This document shows positions 1 to 7,262 of a DNA stretch of 64,000 nt, piece by piece. The notes beneath the pieces were generated by a model. It was not told the DNA's origin and did not search any database. It saw only the letters and a program-made list of their open reading frames with translations. The position numbers and the translations under genes were made by a program. Location: NCBI RefSeq assembly GCF_038396635.1, contig NZ_CP121687.1, positions 2,108,001 through 2,172,000 of the forward strand. The letters run 5' to 3'. The number at the start of each line of letters is the position of its first letter. The first letter of the stretch is position 1. This stretch comes from Defluviitalea saccharophila (GTDB lineage: Bacteria > Bacillota > Clostridia > Lachnospirales > Defluviitaleaceae).

Positions 1-2
1 AT

Positions 3-410
3 TTAAAAGACGGTATTGCGGAGTATAAAAATCGCATATCAAAGCACTGCAATATAGAAATTATTGAGTTAGAGGATGAAAAAGCACCTGAAAATATGAG
101 CTTAGCTCAGGAAGAAGAAGTCAAACAAAAAGAAGGAAATAAAATTTTAAAATACATCAAAAACAGCGATGGATATATTATTTCGCTAGCTATTCAGGGA
201 AAGCAGTATACTTCCGGCGAATTTGCTTCTCATCTAAAAAAATTAGGTCTTAGAGGAAAAGAATCTATCATTTTTATAATAGGAGGCTCTCTTGGCTTAT
301 CTGATGAAGTCTTAAAACTTTCAAACGAGGAAATCAGTTTTTCAAAAATGACTTTTCCTCATCAGTTGATGCGGCTCATCCTTTTAGAACAAATCTCTAG
401 GCTATTCTAG
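3..410 (+). CDS. rlmH: RlmH, 23S rRNA pseudouridine-1915 N3-methyltransferase (5' cut, C-terminus abnormal)
   Basis: SPOUT-family methyltransferase that methylates pseudouridine 1915 in 23S rRNA helix 69. The frame is open from the window edge; the first visible residues (LKDGIAEY) and the later blocks IIGGSLGLSDEV and SKMTFPHQLMRLILLEQI are family hallmarks, so the start lies before the window. Family members normally continue after LLEQIYRA with about a dozen residues ending in a conserved GEPYHK-like tail. Here the frame stops after LLEQISRLF, and no tail is recognisable in the other two frames of the next 40 bases. The gene is therefore probably truncated at its 3' end. Thirteen bases downstream lies a convergent gene. 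Confidence 0.85.
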   Translation, partial: LKDGIAEYKNRISKHCNIEIIELEDEKAPENMSLAQEEEVKQKEGNKILKYIKNSDGYIISLAIQGKQYTSGEFASHLKKLGLRGKESIIFIIGGSLGLSDEVLKLSNEEISFSKMTFPHQLMRLILLEQISRLF

Positions 411-422
411 CTTATCAATTGA

Positions 423-770
423 TTAAATCGTATTATGGCTAAAGGAAGCAATCATATAAACGGGGATGTTTGTAATAGAACCAACGGAATAAATGCCACC
501 GTATCCGCCGCAACTTCCATATCCGCCATAGTTTTCATATCCTTCGCAGCTGTTTCCGAGAGAACAAGCGGGTGCAGGTCCTTGACCTGTTACCAAAGTA
601 ACAAAGGAAGGATTAACACCGATCAATACTCCAGTGAAGCCGGACCCGGACTGACCTCCGCTGGTCGTATAAATTGTAACGGTTTCCCCTATATATCGCA
701 CAAGTTGATTAAGTATTCCGCCGTAGCCATAACCGTATCCGTACCATCCGTAACCAAGTCCATAGGGCAT
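423..770 (-). CDS. Gly/Tyr-rich small protein, probable spore coat/exosporium component
   Basis: 115 residues. The N-terminus is a Gly-Tyr repeat (YGLGYGWYGYGYGYGG); a middle beta-rich segment (IGETVTIYTTSGG, then FTGVLIGVNPSFVTLVTG) resembles DUF2642-type modules of Bacillus/Clostridium spore coat proteins; it also has a Cys-containing Gly/Tyr stretch (CSLGNSCEGYENYGGYGSCGGYGG). Start chosen at ATG 770 because AAAGGAGA at 785-778 lies 7 nt upstream; an in-frame TTG at 788 would place the ribosome binding site inside the gene. Convergent with rlmH. The spore role is inference from composition and the domain-like middle; no sporulation promoter was identified. Confidence 0.6.
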   Translation of the reverse strand: MPYGLGYGWYGYGYGYGGILNQLVRYIGETVTIYTTSGGQSGSGFTGVLIGVNPSFVTLVTGQGPAPACSLGNSCEGYENYGGYGSCGGYGGIYSVGSITNIPVYMIASFSHNTI

Positions 771-856
771 AGCACAGTCTCCTTTCAAAATGTATTAGGA
801 TTTACAATCCTGTTACATATTATGACAATTATATATATAATGTTCCTTTTTGTTTT

Positions 857-897
857 TTATTACCTAGGAAATTCGGAAGAATTTCCTCCTATGTAAT
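857..897 (-). repeat. Terminator-associated palindromic element, copy a
   Basis: On the minus strand it reads TTACATAGGAGGAAATTC, then TTCCGAATTTCCTAGGTAATAAAA. It begins right after the U-tract of the ymaF terminator (901-929, minus orientation). Same family as six other copies in the window. Confidence 0.6.
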
Positions 898-929
898 AAA
901 AAAAGTAGGGAGGCTGCATCCCTACTTTT
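898..929 (-). terminator. Intrinsic terminator of the ymaF-like gene
   Basis: Stem AAAAGTAGGG (901-910) pairs with CCCTACTTTT (920-929), 9-nt loop. On the minus strand the stem is followed by a T-run (901-898), ending the gene at 936-1292. Confidence 0.85.
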
Positions 930-935
930 ATAGAC

Positions 936-1292
936 TTAGTCCCCTATTGGATTTTCGATTAAAGTAGCAAAGATAAAATCATGAGTATGGCCGGCATTTA
1001 GAGTGGTGGTAGCATTAACGTAGTGGATATGTCTTCCGTCTCCTACACAGATAGCAGGTCCAGTTTCAGCAGCCACTTCATGGTAGTGTTTTTCATAGAA
1101 GTCGGTATTGGTGTATAAAGCATGTTTGTGTCCGCCGCAAGGCAAAGGAATGACTTCGCTGGTTACACCGGCAAAACGGTGGGTATGAGGCTCCACGCCT
1201 TCTGCAACCATTACGCTGCCAACAAATTCATGAACGTGGGTCTGAGCATTTGGCCTTGGTTTGGGTCTGGCTTGGTTTTGGTATTCGTTCAT
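936..1292 (-). CDS. ymaF: YmaF-family His-rich protein
   Basis: 118 residues, rich in repeated His motifs: HVHEF, PHTHRF, GGHKHALY, KHYHE, RHIHY, GHTHDF. This spacing is typical of the YmaF family (Pfam YmaF), small proteins of unknown function found in spore-forming Firmicutes. The regularly spaced His pairs suggest metal binding (inference). ATG at 1292 is preceded on the minus strand by AGGAGGTG at good spacing. The upstream region holds an extended inverted repeat whose arm abuts this ribosome binding site (1304-1353). Monocistronic, ended by the terminator at 898-929. Confidence 0.7.
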   Translation of the reverse strand: MNEYQNQARPKPRPNAQTHVHEFVGSVMVAEGVEPHTHRFAGVTSEVIPLPCGGHKHALYTNTDFYEKHYHEVAAETGPAICVGDGRHIHYVNATTTLNAGHTHDFIFATLIENPIGD

Positions 1293-1303
1293 CTTTTCAC
1301 CTC

Positions 1304-1353
1304 CTCATATATTACTATAGACTTGTATCTTGTCTACACTAGTAATATATGAG
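1304..1353 (-). promoter_or_regulatory. Extended inverted repeat abutting the ymaF ribosome binding site
   Basis: A perfect 14-bp arm pair, CTCATATATTACTA (1304-1317) and TAGTAATATATGAG (1340-1353), encloses a second pair TAGAC/GTCTA (1318-1322, 1332-1336). On the ymaF strand the downstream arm ends GAG and runs into the GGAGGTG ribosome binding site, so it could be an mRNA hairpin limiting translation or a DNA operator. A weak minus-strand promoter (TTGTCA at 1375-1370, TCATAT at 1352-1347, 17-nt spacer) would place the dyad at the transcription start. Confidence 0.6.
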
Positions 1354-1398
1354 AGGCTTGGATTATTTGTGACAAAATCCGACAAAAAATTTAATATC

Positions 1399-1584
1399 CT
1401 ACCGAAGAAAGGGAAGTACCTTAGACTTCACCGGCTCAGGCACTTCTTTTAGTTTTAAAGAATCTATTCTATTGATAATAGAAGGATTTAAGTTCACCTT
1501 GTCTGCCAGTTCTTTCACTGTATAGCATTTATTTTTTCTAAGTTCTTTAATTGTCTTATTTCTGTTTCTGAATTCAAAAAACAT
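1399..1584 (-). CDS. Small helix-turn-helix protein
   Basis: 61 residues. A Cro/XRE-like helix-turn-helix is visible in the segment TIKELRKNKCYTVKELADKVNLNPSIINRID, where VKELADKVNLNPSIINRI would form the recognition pair. ATG at 1584 is preceded on the minus strand by AGGAGTG. The remainder is a short basic tail (KEVPEPVKSKVLPFLR). No ligand or dimerisation domain is present. Target unknown; it is divergent from queT and lies upstream of ymaF, so it could regulate either (inference). Confidence 0.55.
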   Translation of the reverse strand: MFFEFRNRNKTIKELRKNKCYTVKELADKVNLNPSIINRIDSLKLKEVPEPVKSKVLPFLR

Positions 1585-1696
1585 ATCTATACACTCCTAT
1601 TTTGTATTTACATAAAGATTCGATAAAGAGGGTCAAAAGTCCTTTAAAGAAAAATGGCTTTTCTTTATACTTTAAATATGTTATAGTACTACCTGA

Positions 1697-1738
1697 AGTC
1701 AGTTCGCGAAATCCTGACTATAAACAAAACTAAGGAGG
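1697..1738 (+). ncRNA. PreQ1-I riboswitch (translational)
   Basis: P1 stem AGTCAG (1697-1702) pairs with CTGACT (1714-1719) around the loop TTCGCGAAATC, followed by the A-rich tail ATAAACAAAACTAAGGAGG. This matches the class I preQ1 aptamer, whose 3' tail forms a pseudoknot and includes the ribosome binding site. Ligand binding should hide the AAGGAGG and turn off the downstream queT gene. Confidence 0.88.
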
Positions 1739-1746
1739 AATAAAAA

Positions 1747-2241
1747 ATGAATAAGAGGATTTTGTTTTTGGTGCAGTCAGCACTGATTGCTGCAATTTAT
1801 GTGGTGTTAACCCTTCCCTTTGCAGTAATTAGCACAGACTATTTACAGGTGCGTATTTCAGAAGCCTTGACTGTACTGCCGTTCTTTACCCCTACGGCAA
1901 TTCCGGGGTTATTTATTGGGTGTTTAATATCCAATATCTTTATTAGTAAATTTGGTATGGTGGACATTGTTTTCGGAAGCCTGGCTACTTTAATAGCGGC
2001 TTATCTGTCCTATAAAATGCCAAAGAAAATACTGGTACCCATTCCCCCGATCGTCGTTAATGCTATTATTGTAGGATTACTGATTTACTACGGAACCTTT
2101 GGCAAGGTTGAGTGGAATACAACCCTTCTTGTATTTATGGGAGGCGTAGGGTTAGGACAGTTGATTTCATGTTATGGAATCGGATATCCGTTAATGTTAA
2201 TATTAGATAAATACAAACAACATATCTTCAAATACTCATAA
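1747..2241 (+). CDS. queT: QueT-family ECF transporter S component for queuosine precursor
   Basis: 164 residues, very hydrophobic, with about five or six membrane segments. The N-terminal block AALIAAIYVVLTL and the segment QVRISEALTVLPFFTP followed by IPGLFIGCLISN are typical of the QueT family, the substrate-binding membrane subunit of an energy-coupling-factor transporter that brings in preQ1 or a related queuosine precursor. The preQ1-I riboswitch directly upstream (1697-1738) supports this assignment. The ATPase and T components are not nearby and are presumably shared. Ends at a strong terminator. Confidence 0.88.
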   Translation: MNKRILFLVQSALIAAIYVVLTLPFAVISTDYLQVRISEALTVLPFFTPTAIPGLFIGCLISNIFISKFGMVDIVFGSLATLIAAYLSYKMPKKILVPIPPIVVNAIIVGLLIYYGTFGKVEWNTTLLVFMGGVGLGQLISCYGIGYPLMLILDKYKQHIFKYS

Positions 2242-2249
2242 ACCCAACC

Positions 2250-2289
2250 AAGGAGCCTGTCAGTTCAAACTGACAGGCTCCTTATTTTT
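2250..2289 (+). terminator. Intrinsic terminator after queT
   Basis: AAGGAGCCTGTCAGTT (2250-2265) pairs perfectly with AACTGACAGGCTCCTT (2268-2283), followed by ATTTTTG. Its GCCTGTCAGT/ACTGACAGGC core is shared with the long hairpin at 7139-7201. Confidence 0.9.
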
Positions 2290-2370
2290 GTTATATACCG
2301 TCTAAAGTTCCCATATATTTATAGAAAGGCGATTTATTGATAGATTGTGTATCAGCGGGGGGTTAAGATT

Positions 2371-3555
2371 TTGGCACATTACGATGTGGTTATTATAGGG
2401 GGAGGCATTATAGGACTTTCTGTCAGCTATTATCTTCTTTTAAAAAAGAAAAAGGTGCTTATATTGGAAAAAGGAGAACTGGGCAGTGGGGCGTCATCGT
2501 CCTGTGATGATGCCATTTTCCTTCAATCCAAAAAGCCCGGCATTCTTCTTGACATGACTTTAGAAAGTGTACAAATGTACAAATCCTTGTCAAAAGAACT
2601 GAAGACAGACCTGGAATTTGAAAACAGGGGAGGAATGGTCTTAATTGAAGACGATATACAGTTAAAAGCGATGGAGGAATTTGTAAAGATACAGAACAGT
2701 CACGGACTGCCGGTAGAAATGCTGGATAGAAAGGATGTACTGAAAAAGCAGCCCTTTGTAAGAAAAGATATTAAGGCATCCACATACTGCAGTAAAGATT
2801 CTCAGGTGAATCCTCTAAAAGTGATGAGAGGATTTCTTAAAAAGGGTACTGCTCTTGGCCTGGAATTAAAAACCCATGTAGAAATTACGGAAATCGTACA
2901 AAGGGAAAACTATTGGGAGATTGTTCTTAAAGATGGGATTCGTATCAAAACAGAATATGTGGTCAATGCAGCAGGGGCCTGGGCATCGGATATAGGAAGA
3001 CTTATTGACATTGATATCCCTATAAGACCTAAAAGGGGCCAAATTATCGTCACTCAGCAGGTTCCTTCCCTTGGAGAAACCAATGCCTGGAGTGCGGATT
3101 ATATCGCTGCAAAAATGAATCCTCAGATTGTCCAGAGAAAACCTAAAAGATACAGGGAGCTTGGAATTGGACTAGCACTTAGCCAAGCCTCCAGTGGAAA
3201 CTACTTAATAGGAAGTACGAGGGAATACGTGGGATTTGATAAAAGTACGACCTATGAAGCCTTGACGATGATTATGCACGAAGCATTAAGACTATTTCCC
3301 ATCTTAAAAAATGTGCATATGATTCGAAGTTTTGCTGGTCTTAGGCCTGCGTCAGAGGATGGCAAAGCGATTGTTGGAGAAGTAGATGGTAAAAAAGGGT
3401 TTTATATTGCAGCAGGACATGAAGGAGATGGTATAGCTTTGGCACCTATTACCGGAAAGGTTATGGCTTCTATGATTTGTGGCGAGAAAGTCATCTATCC
3501 TATGGAAGAACTGAATTTAAACAGGTTTCAAAATCAAAAAAAGAATGGGGGGTAG
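2371..3555 (+). CDS. FAD-dependent amine/imino-acid dehydrogenase subunit (DadA/HcnC-like)
   Basis: 394 residues. N-terminal dinucleotide-binding motif VVIIGGGIIGLS, then EKGELGSGASS, and a C-terminal GLRPASEDGKAIVGEV, GFYIAAGHEGDGIALAP block, as in the DadA/glycine-oxidase/HcnC family that oxidises the C-N bond of amino acids or N-alkylated amino acids. Start taken as TTG 2371, 8 nt after GGGGGG; an in-frame GTG at 2347 lies before that site. It heads a cluster with a symporter and three iron-sulfur/flavin subunits, the composition of multi-subunit proline, hydroxyproline, opine or HcnABC-type dehydrogenases. Substrate unknown; a secondary amino acid is most likely (inference). Confidence 0.75.
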   Translation: MAHYDVVIIGGGIIGLSVSYYLLLKKKKVLILEKGELGSGASSSCDDAIFLQSKKPGILLDMTLESVQMYKSLSKELKTDLEFENRGGMVLIEDDIQLKAMEEFVKIQNSHGLPVEMLDRKDVLKKQPFVRKDIKASTYCSKDSQVNPLKVMRGFLKKGTALGLELKTHVEITEIVQRENYWEIVLKDGIRIKTEYVVNAAGAWASDIGRLIDIDIPIRPKRGQIIVTQQVPSLGETNAWSADYIAAKMNPQIVQRKPKRYRELGIGLALSQASSGNYLIGSTREYVGFDKSTTYEALTMIMHEALRLFPILKNVHMIRSFAGLRPASEDGKAIVGEVDGKKGFYIAAGHEGDGIALAPITGKVMASMICGEKVIYPMEELNLNRFQNQKKNGG

Positions 3556-3558
3556 AGT

Positions 3559-4995
3559 ATGGATTTAGGATTATGGTTGTGGATTGTTACTGGCTTAATG
3601 TGTACGGTATTTCTGATTATATCCTGGAAGGTAACAGGAAAAGCCCAATCCAGCTTTTCAAATTATGCCATAGGGGGTAAATCCTTTCCTTTATATCTGA
3701 TTTTCTTTACCCAATTTGCAACGATTATGGGAGTTGGGAATTTTATAGGTCATGCAGGAAAAGGATATCAATTTGGTCTTCCCTGGCTAATATTTATTTT
3801 GGGAGAGCAGGGCTCTAAAATTATTTTTGCACTGTTTTTTGCAGGCTTGGCAGGAAGGCTTACCTATAATAGCTTTCCTGAAATGATGGATGATTTAATT
3901 GTGCGAGATAAAGTCACAAGAGCCTTAGGCGGAATCTTAGCTTCTATGATTATGATTGCCTGGATCGGAGGACAGGGAAAGGCCTTTGGAAACATTTTTA
4001 ATATCAGTACAGGAGCAAATCCTGTACCGATTATCTTGCTATTTTCTCTTGTATTTATTGTCTATACAACATTGGGGGGCATATACTCCGTCGTTTGGAC
4101 GGATTTAATTCAAGGAATCTTAGTTGTTATATTTGGTGTTGCTTTTTATGTGTATGCCTTTTCACCGGTTGGCTGGAGTATGGCGGAACTGGGGGTAAGA
4201 CTAGCAGAAGCAGGAAAGGCGGAATTATGGAGCTTTAAAGGAACCAACGTCATACAGCTTATTAACCAGTTTGTAACGGGATGTATTGGTATTCTGGCGG
4301 CTCAGATTTACTGGCAGAGATGCTTCTCAGCTAAGGATAAGAAATCAGCCAGAGACGGACTTTTATGGAGTGGAATCATTGCAATCATATTTGTTATGTT
4401 AACCGCATTGGTTGGTATGGTTATTCTTACATTAAATCAAGGCCTAAAACCGGATGATGCAATGCCTTGGTTTATGCTCAATTATGTTCCAACAGGTATT
4501 GCTGTGATGATTTTTGCACTTATCCTGGCAGCAGGCATGTCTTCAGCAGATTCAAATCTTAACTCTGCATCTATTCTCATTGTGAATGATTTAATCAAAC
4601 CCTTTAAACAACAAGTAACCGATATTCAACTGGTTAAGTATGCAAAATGGTTAACAGTTGTGATAGGAATCTTTGCTGCTTTGGCAGGGATTTATGCCAG
4701 CTCTATTTTAGATTTATTCTCCAGAGCCTATGCCATGGCAGGAGGCGGTTTAGTACCACTTCTGCTTGTTGGACTTATTTGGAAAGAAAGAAAAGGCGAA
4801 AGATTTGAAATGGGTATAAAAAACAGCAAAGTAACCCCATGGGGAGCGAGAGTTGGCATTATCACCGGTTCCATATTAACTCAAATTCCTGCTCTGGGTG
4901 CCAATAGAGTGCTCATTGCTTTAGTAGTATCCGCGATATTGATTGTTGTGGTATCCATATTTACAAAGAAAAATTCCAAAGCGGAAGTCGCATAA
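3559..4995 (+). CDS. Sodium:solute symporter (SSS family)
   Basis: 478 residues with roughly 12-13 membrane segments. The pattern of an N-terminal helix, SFSNYAIGGKSFPL, then TQFATIMGVGNFIG and later ILAAGMSSADSNLNSASILIVNDL is the SSS family (PutP, proline/pantothenate/sugar symporters), which couples Na+ entry to solute uptake. It starts 3 nt after the upstream FAD enzyme and precedes the other dehydrogenase subunits, so it probably imports their substrate (inference). A hairpin without a U-tract follows (5003-5027). Confidence 0.85.
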   Translation: MDLGLWLWIVTGLMCTVFLIISWKVTGKAQSSFSNYAIGGKSFPLYLIFFTQFATIMGVGNFIGHAGKGYQFGLPWLIFILGEQGSKIIFALFFAGLAGRLTYNSFPEMMDDLIVRDKVTRALGGILASMIMIAWIGGQGKAFGNIFNISTGANPVPIILLFSLVFIVYTTLGGIYSVVWTDLIQGILVVIFGVAFYVYAFSPVGWSMAELGVRLAEAGKAELWSFKGTNVIQLINQFVTGCIGILAAQIYWQRCFSAKDKKSARDGLLWSGIIAIIFVMLTALVGMVILTLNQGLKPDDAMPWFMLNYVPTGIAVMIFALILAAGMSSADSNLNSASILIVNDLIKPFKQQVTDIQLVKYAKWLTVVIGIFAALAGIYASSILDLFSRAYAMAGGGLVPLLLVGLIWKERKGERFEMGIKNSKVTPWGARVGIITGSILTQIPALGANRVLIALVVSAILIVVVSIFTKKNSKAEVA

Positions 4996-5002
4996 AAGGA
5001 TC

Positions 5003-5027
5003 ATAGGGCGGACATTGTTCGCCCTAT
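5003..5027 (+). promoter_or_regulatory. Intercistronic hairpin without U-tract
   Basis: ATAGGGCG (5003-5010) pairs with CGCCCTAT (5020-5027). No T-run follows; a ribosome binding site for the next gene does. It could protect or separate the symporter mRNA rather than terminate transcription. Confidence 0.5.
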
Positions 5028-5053
5028 TAAAAATAAATAAGAAGGGAGTATTT

Positions 5054-5314
5054 ATGGAGGATATTATTATCTGTCGATGTGAGGAGATTACCCAAAGGGA
5101 AATTGAAGCGGCCATAGAAGACGGGGCAAGAACCTTTAATGAAGTAAAAAGGTTCACAAGGTGCGGCATGGGCCTTTGCCAGGGGAGAACCTGCAGAGTA
5201 CGAATAGAAAAATTAATTGCCCGAAAAACTAAAAAGCCTCCCAGGCAGGGAAATTATAGACAGCCTGTTCGTCCAGTTAATCTTGGAATAGAAGGTGATA
5301 TTTTAAATGAATAG
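5054..5314 (+). CDS. BFD-like [2Fe-2S] subunit of the amine dehydrogenase
   Basis: 86 residues. IICRCEEITQREIE, then RCGMGLCQGRTC form the C-x-C ... C-x4-C pattern of bacterioferritin-associated-ferredoxin (Fer2_BFD) domains. In HcnB/LhpE-type and archaeal proline dehydrogenases this domain sits on the FAD subunit or as a free small subunit and passes electrons between flavins. ATG 5054 is preceded by AAGGGAG; longer upstream frames overlap the symporter. The gene overlaps the next by 8 nt. Confidence 0.75.
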   Translation: MEDIIICRCEEITQREIEAAIEDGARTFNEVKRFTRCGMGLCQGRTCRVRIEKLIARKTKKPPRQGNYRQPVRPVNLGIEGDILNE

Positions 5315-5636
5315 AATTAAAGAGCACCCGATATTAGGAAAGACAGAAGACAAAAAAGAAGTCACCATTTGGGTAGACGGGAAAGCATTAAAAGCCTATG
5401 AAGGAGAAATGATTGCAGCCACGCTGCTTGCTAATGGCATAAAGGTCTTTCGTTATACCAAAAAAAGAAAAGAGCCCAGAGGCATTTTTTGTGCCATCGG
5501 GCGGTGCACGGATTGCGTTATGGTGGTAGACGGCATCCCCAATGTGAGAACTTGCATTACCCCTGTCAGAGAAGGAATGAAAATAGAAACCCAGAAAGGT
5601 CTGGGTAGTTGGGAGAGAAGTGAAAATGATGAATAA
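5307..5636 (+). CDS. [2Fe-2S] ferredoxin-like subunit (HcnA/Fer2_4 type)
   Basis: 109 residues. VTIWVDGKALKAYEGEMIAATLLANG is the typical start of the Fer2_4 domain seen in HcnA and sarcosine-oxidase alpha N-termini. GIFCAIGRCTDCVMVVDG and VRTCITPV supply the four cluster cysteines. It starts inside the preceding gene and ends inside the next, so translation is coupled. Likely the electron-transfer subunit joining the two flavoproteins. Confidence 0.78.
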   Translation: MNRIKEHPILGKTEDKKEVTIWVDGKALKAYEGEMIAATLLANGIKVFRYTKKRKEPRGIFCAIGRCTDCVMVVDGIPNVRTCITPVREGMKIETQKGLGSWERSENDE

Positions 5637-7125
5637 ATCTGTAGTGGTTATTGGCGGAGGACCGGCGGGTCTTTGCAGCGCCATTGAAGTTGCTCGGGCA
5701 GGGGGGCAAGTTCTTGTTATCGATGAAAACCATAAAGCAGGGGGACAACTTTTTAAACAAATACATAAATTCTTCGGTTCTAAGGAACATAGAGCTGGCA
5801 TTAGAGGGATACATATAGGAGAAATGCTTCTTAAGGAAGCGAAAGACTTAGGAATTGAAATATGGCTAAATACAGAAGCAGTAGGCATTAATGCCAATAA
5901 AGAAATATGGGTGGTGCAAAATAAAAAGAAGTCTTTTATGATCCATGCAGAAAGAATCATTATTGCAACGGGAGCTCAGGAAAATCCAATTAATTTTCCG
6001 GGATGGACTCTCCCTGGAGTAATGGGCGCAGGAGCGGCACAGACCATGATGAATATCCATAGAGTAAAGCCGGGAAATAAAGTGCTTATGGTAGGCTCCG
6101 GCAATGTAGGGGTGATTGTATCCTATCAGCTCATGCAGGCAGGTATAAAGGTAGCCGGAATTGTCGATGTAACCCAAAAGCCGGGTGGATATGAGGTGCA
6201 TATGGCAAAGCTAAGAAGAGCCGGAGTGCCTTTTTATCCAAGGCACACCATTAAAAGAGCCCTTGGAAGTCATTGCGTAGAAGGAGCAGAGATTGTAGAG
6301 GTGGATAAGGATCTAAACCCAATAGAGGGCAGTGAAAAAGTTTTAGATGTAGATACCATTTGTCTTGCTACAGGTTTTACCCCTCTGGGAGAACTGGCAT
6401 GGATGGCAGGATGCGCATTTGAGTTTAACCCTTCTTTGGGAGGACATATTCCTGTCCATGATGAACATATGGAAACCAGTATTAAAGGCATCTTTGTTGC
6501 AGGGGATATAACGGGTATAGAAGAAGCCAGCATCGCTATGGAAGAAGGAAGAATGGCAGGAATTGCTGTGGCGAAATCTTTAGGGCTCTATGAAAAAGAA
6601 GAATATATGGAGCGGATAGTTTGTGTTAAAAACAGGTTAAGTCAGTTAAGGCATAATATTAATGAAGGAAAAAATCAAAACAGCATTCATCTCCCAACAA
6701 AAGGCAGATTATTAAAAGGAGCCGTTGCAATTATTGAATGTACCCAGGAAATCCCGTGTAATCCCTGTGAAGCCTCCTGTCCCAAACATGCCATAACCAT
6801 CGGAGAGAGGATTAGCAATACCCCCAAAATAGATTATGAGAAGTGCATTGGCTGTGGACTATGTATTCCTGCTTGTCCGGGGCAGGCCATCAGCCTTCGG
6901 AATTATGCTTTTTCAGAGGAAGAGGTGGCTCTATCTATCCCCTATGAATTTTTACCTCTTCCTAAAACAGGAGAAACCGTTACGGCAGTAGATAGAAAGG
7001 GGCAAGAAGTATGTTCCGCAAAAGTAGTTCGTGTGGCTGAATCTCCTAAATATGAAGGAACAGCCGTTGTAACCATTTCCTATCCAAGAAAATTCTTTTA
7101 TCAAGTAGCCTCAATTAAAAAATAA
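5626..7125 (+). CDS. FAD/NAD(P)-binding oxidoreductase with ferredoxin domain (HcnB/LhpE-like alpha subunit)
   Basis: About 499 residues. N-terminal VVVIGGGPAGLCSAIEVARAGG binds FAD; a second nucleotide-binding motif is VLMVGSGNVGVIVSYQLM; GIFVAGDITGIEEASIAMEEG closes the flavin fold. A [4Fe-4S] ferredoxin module (CNPCEASCPKHAI and CIGCGLCIPACPGQAI) follows near residues 370-420. The layout matches the alpha subunit of dye-linked proline or hydroxyproline dehydrogenases, with an added clostridial-type ferredoxin domain suggesting ferredoxin as electron acceptor (inference). Starts possible at GTG 5620, ATG 5626 or ATG 5629; 5626 fits the GGGAGAG site. Confidence 0.78.
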   Translation: MMNKSVVVIGGGPAGLCSAIEVARAGGQVLVIDENHKAGGQLFKQIHKFFGSKEHRAGIRGIHIGEMLLKEAKDLGIEIWLNTEAVGINANKEIWVVQNKKKSFMIHAERIIIATGAQENPINFPGWTLPGVMGAGAAQTMMNIHRVKPGNKVLMVGSGNVGVIVSYQLMQAGIKVAGIVDVTQKPGGYEVHMAKLRRAGVPFYPRHTIKRALGSHCVEGAEIVEVDKDLNPIEGSEKVLDVDTICLATGFTPLGELAWMAGCAFEFNPSLGGHIPVHDEHMETSIKGIFVAGDITGIEEASIAMEEGRMAGIAVAKSLGLYEKEEYMERIVCVKNRLSQLRHNINEGKNQNSIHLPTKGRLLKGAVAIIECTQEIPCNPCEASCPKHAITIGERISNTPKIDYEKCIGCGLCIPACPGQAISLRNYAFSEEEVALSIPYEFLPLPKTGETVTAVDRKGQEVCSAKVVRVAESPKYEGTAVVTISYPRKFFYQVASIKK

Positions 7126-7138
7126 TCCCAATGGGAGC

Positions 7139-7201
7139 GGTGCCTGTCAGTCCACATTTCCACATTTGAAACAAATGTGGAAATGTGGACTGACAGGCAC
7201 C
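7139..7201. repeat. Perfect 30-bp inverted repeat (hairpin, possible terminator)
   Basis: The left arm 7139-7168 begins GGTGCCTGTCAGTCCACATT; the right arm 7172-7201 is its exact reverse complement around a 3-nt AAA loop. It follows the amine dehydrogenase cluster and precedes AAATTATTTTTG. The arm contains a tandem CCACATTT and the same CTGTCAGT core as the queT terminator. It may terminate transcription but is longer and more perfect than other terminators here, as expected of a recent repeat element. Confidence 0.8.
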
Positions 7202-7262
7202 AAATTATTTTTGCTTAATATTATAATATAGAGCCTATTTGGAATTTTTGGGGGTAGGTAAT

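Noticed and set aside
435-896. 153-codon plus-strand frame opposite the Gly/Tyr-rich gene
   Set aside because: It is antisense to a gene with a strong ribosome binding site, runs through the palindromic element and has no recognisable domain.
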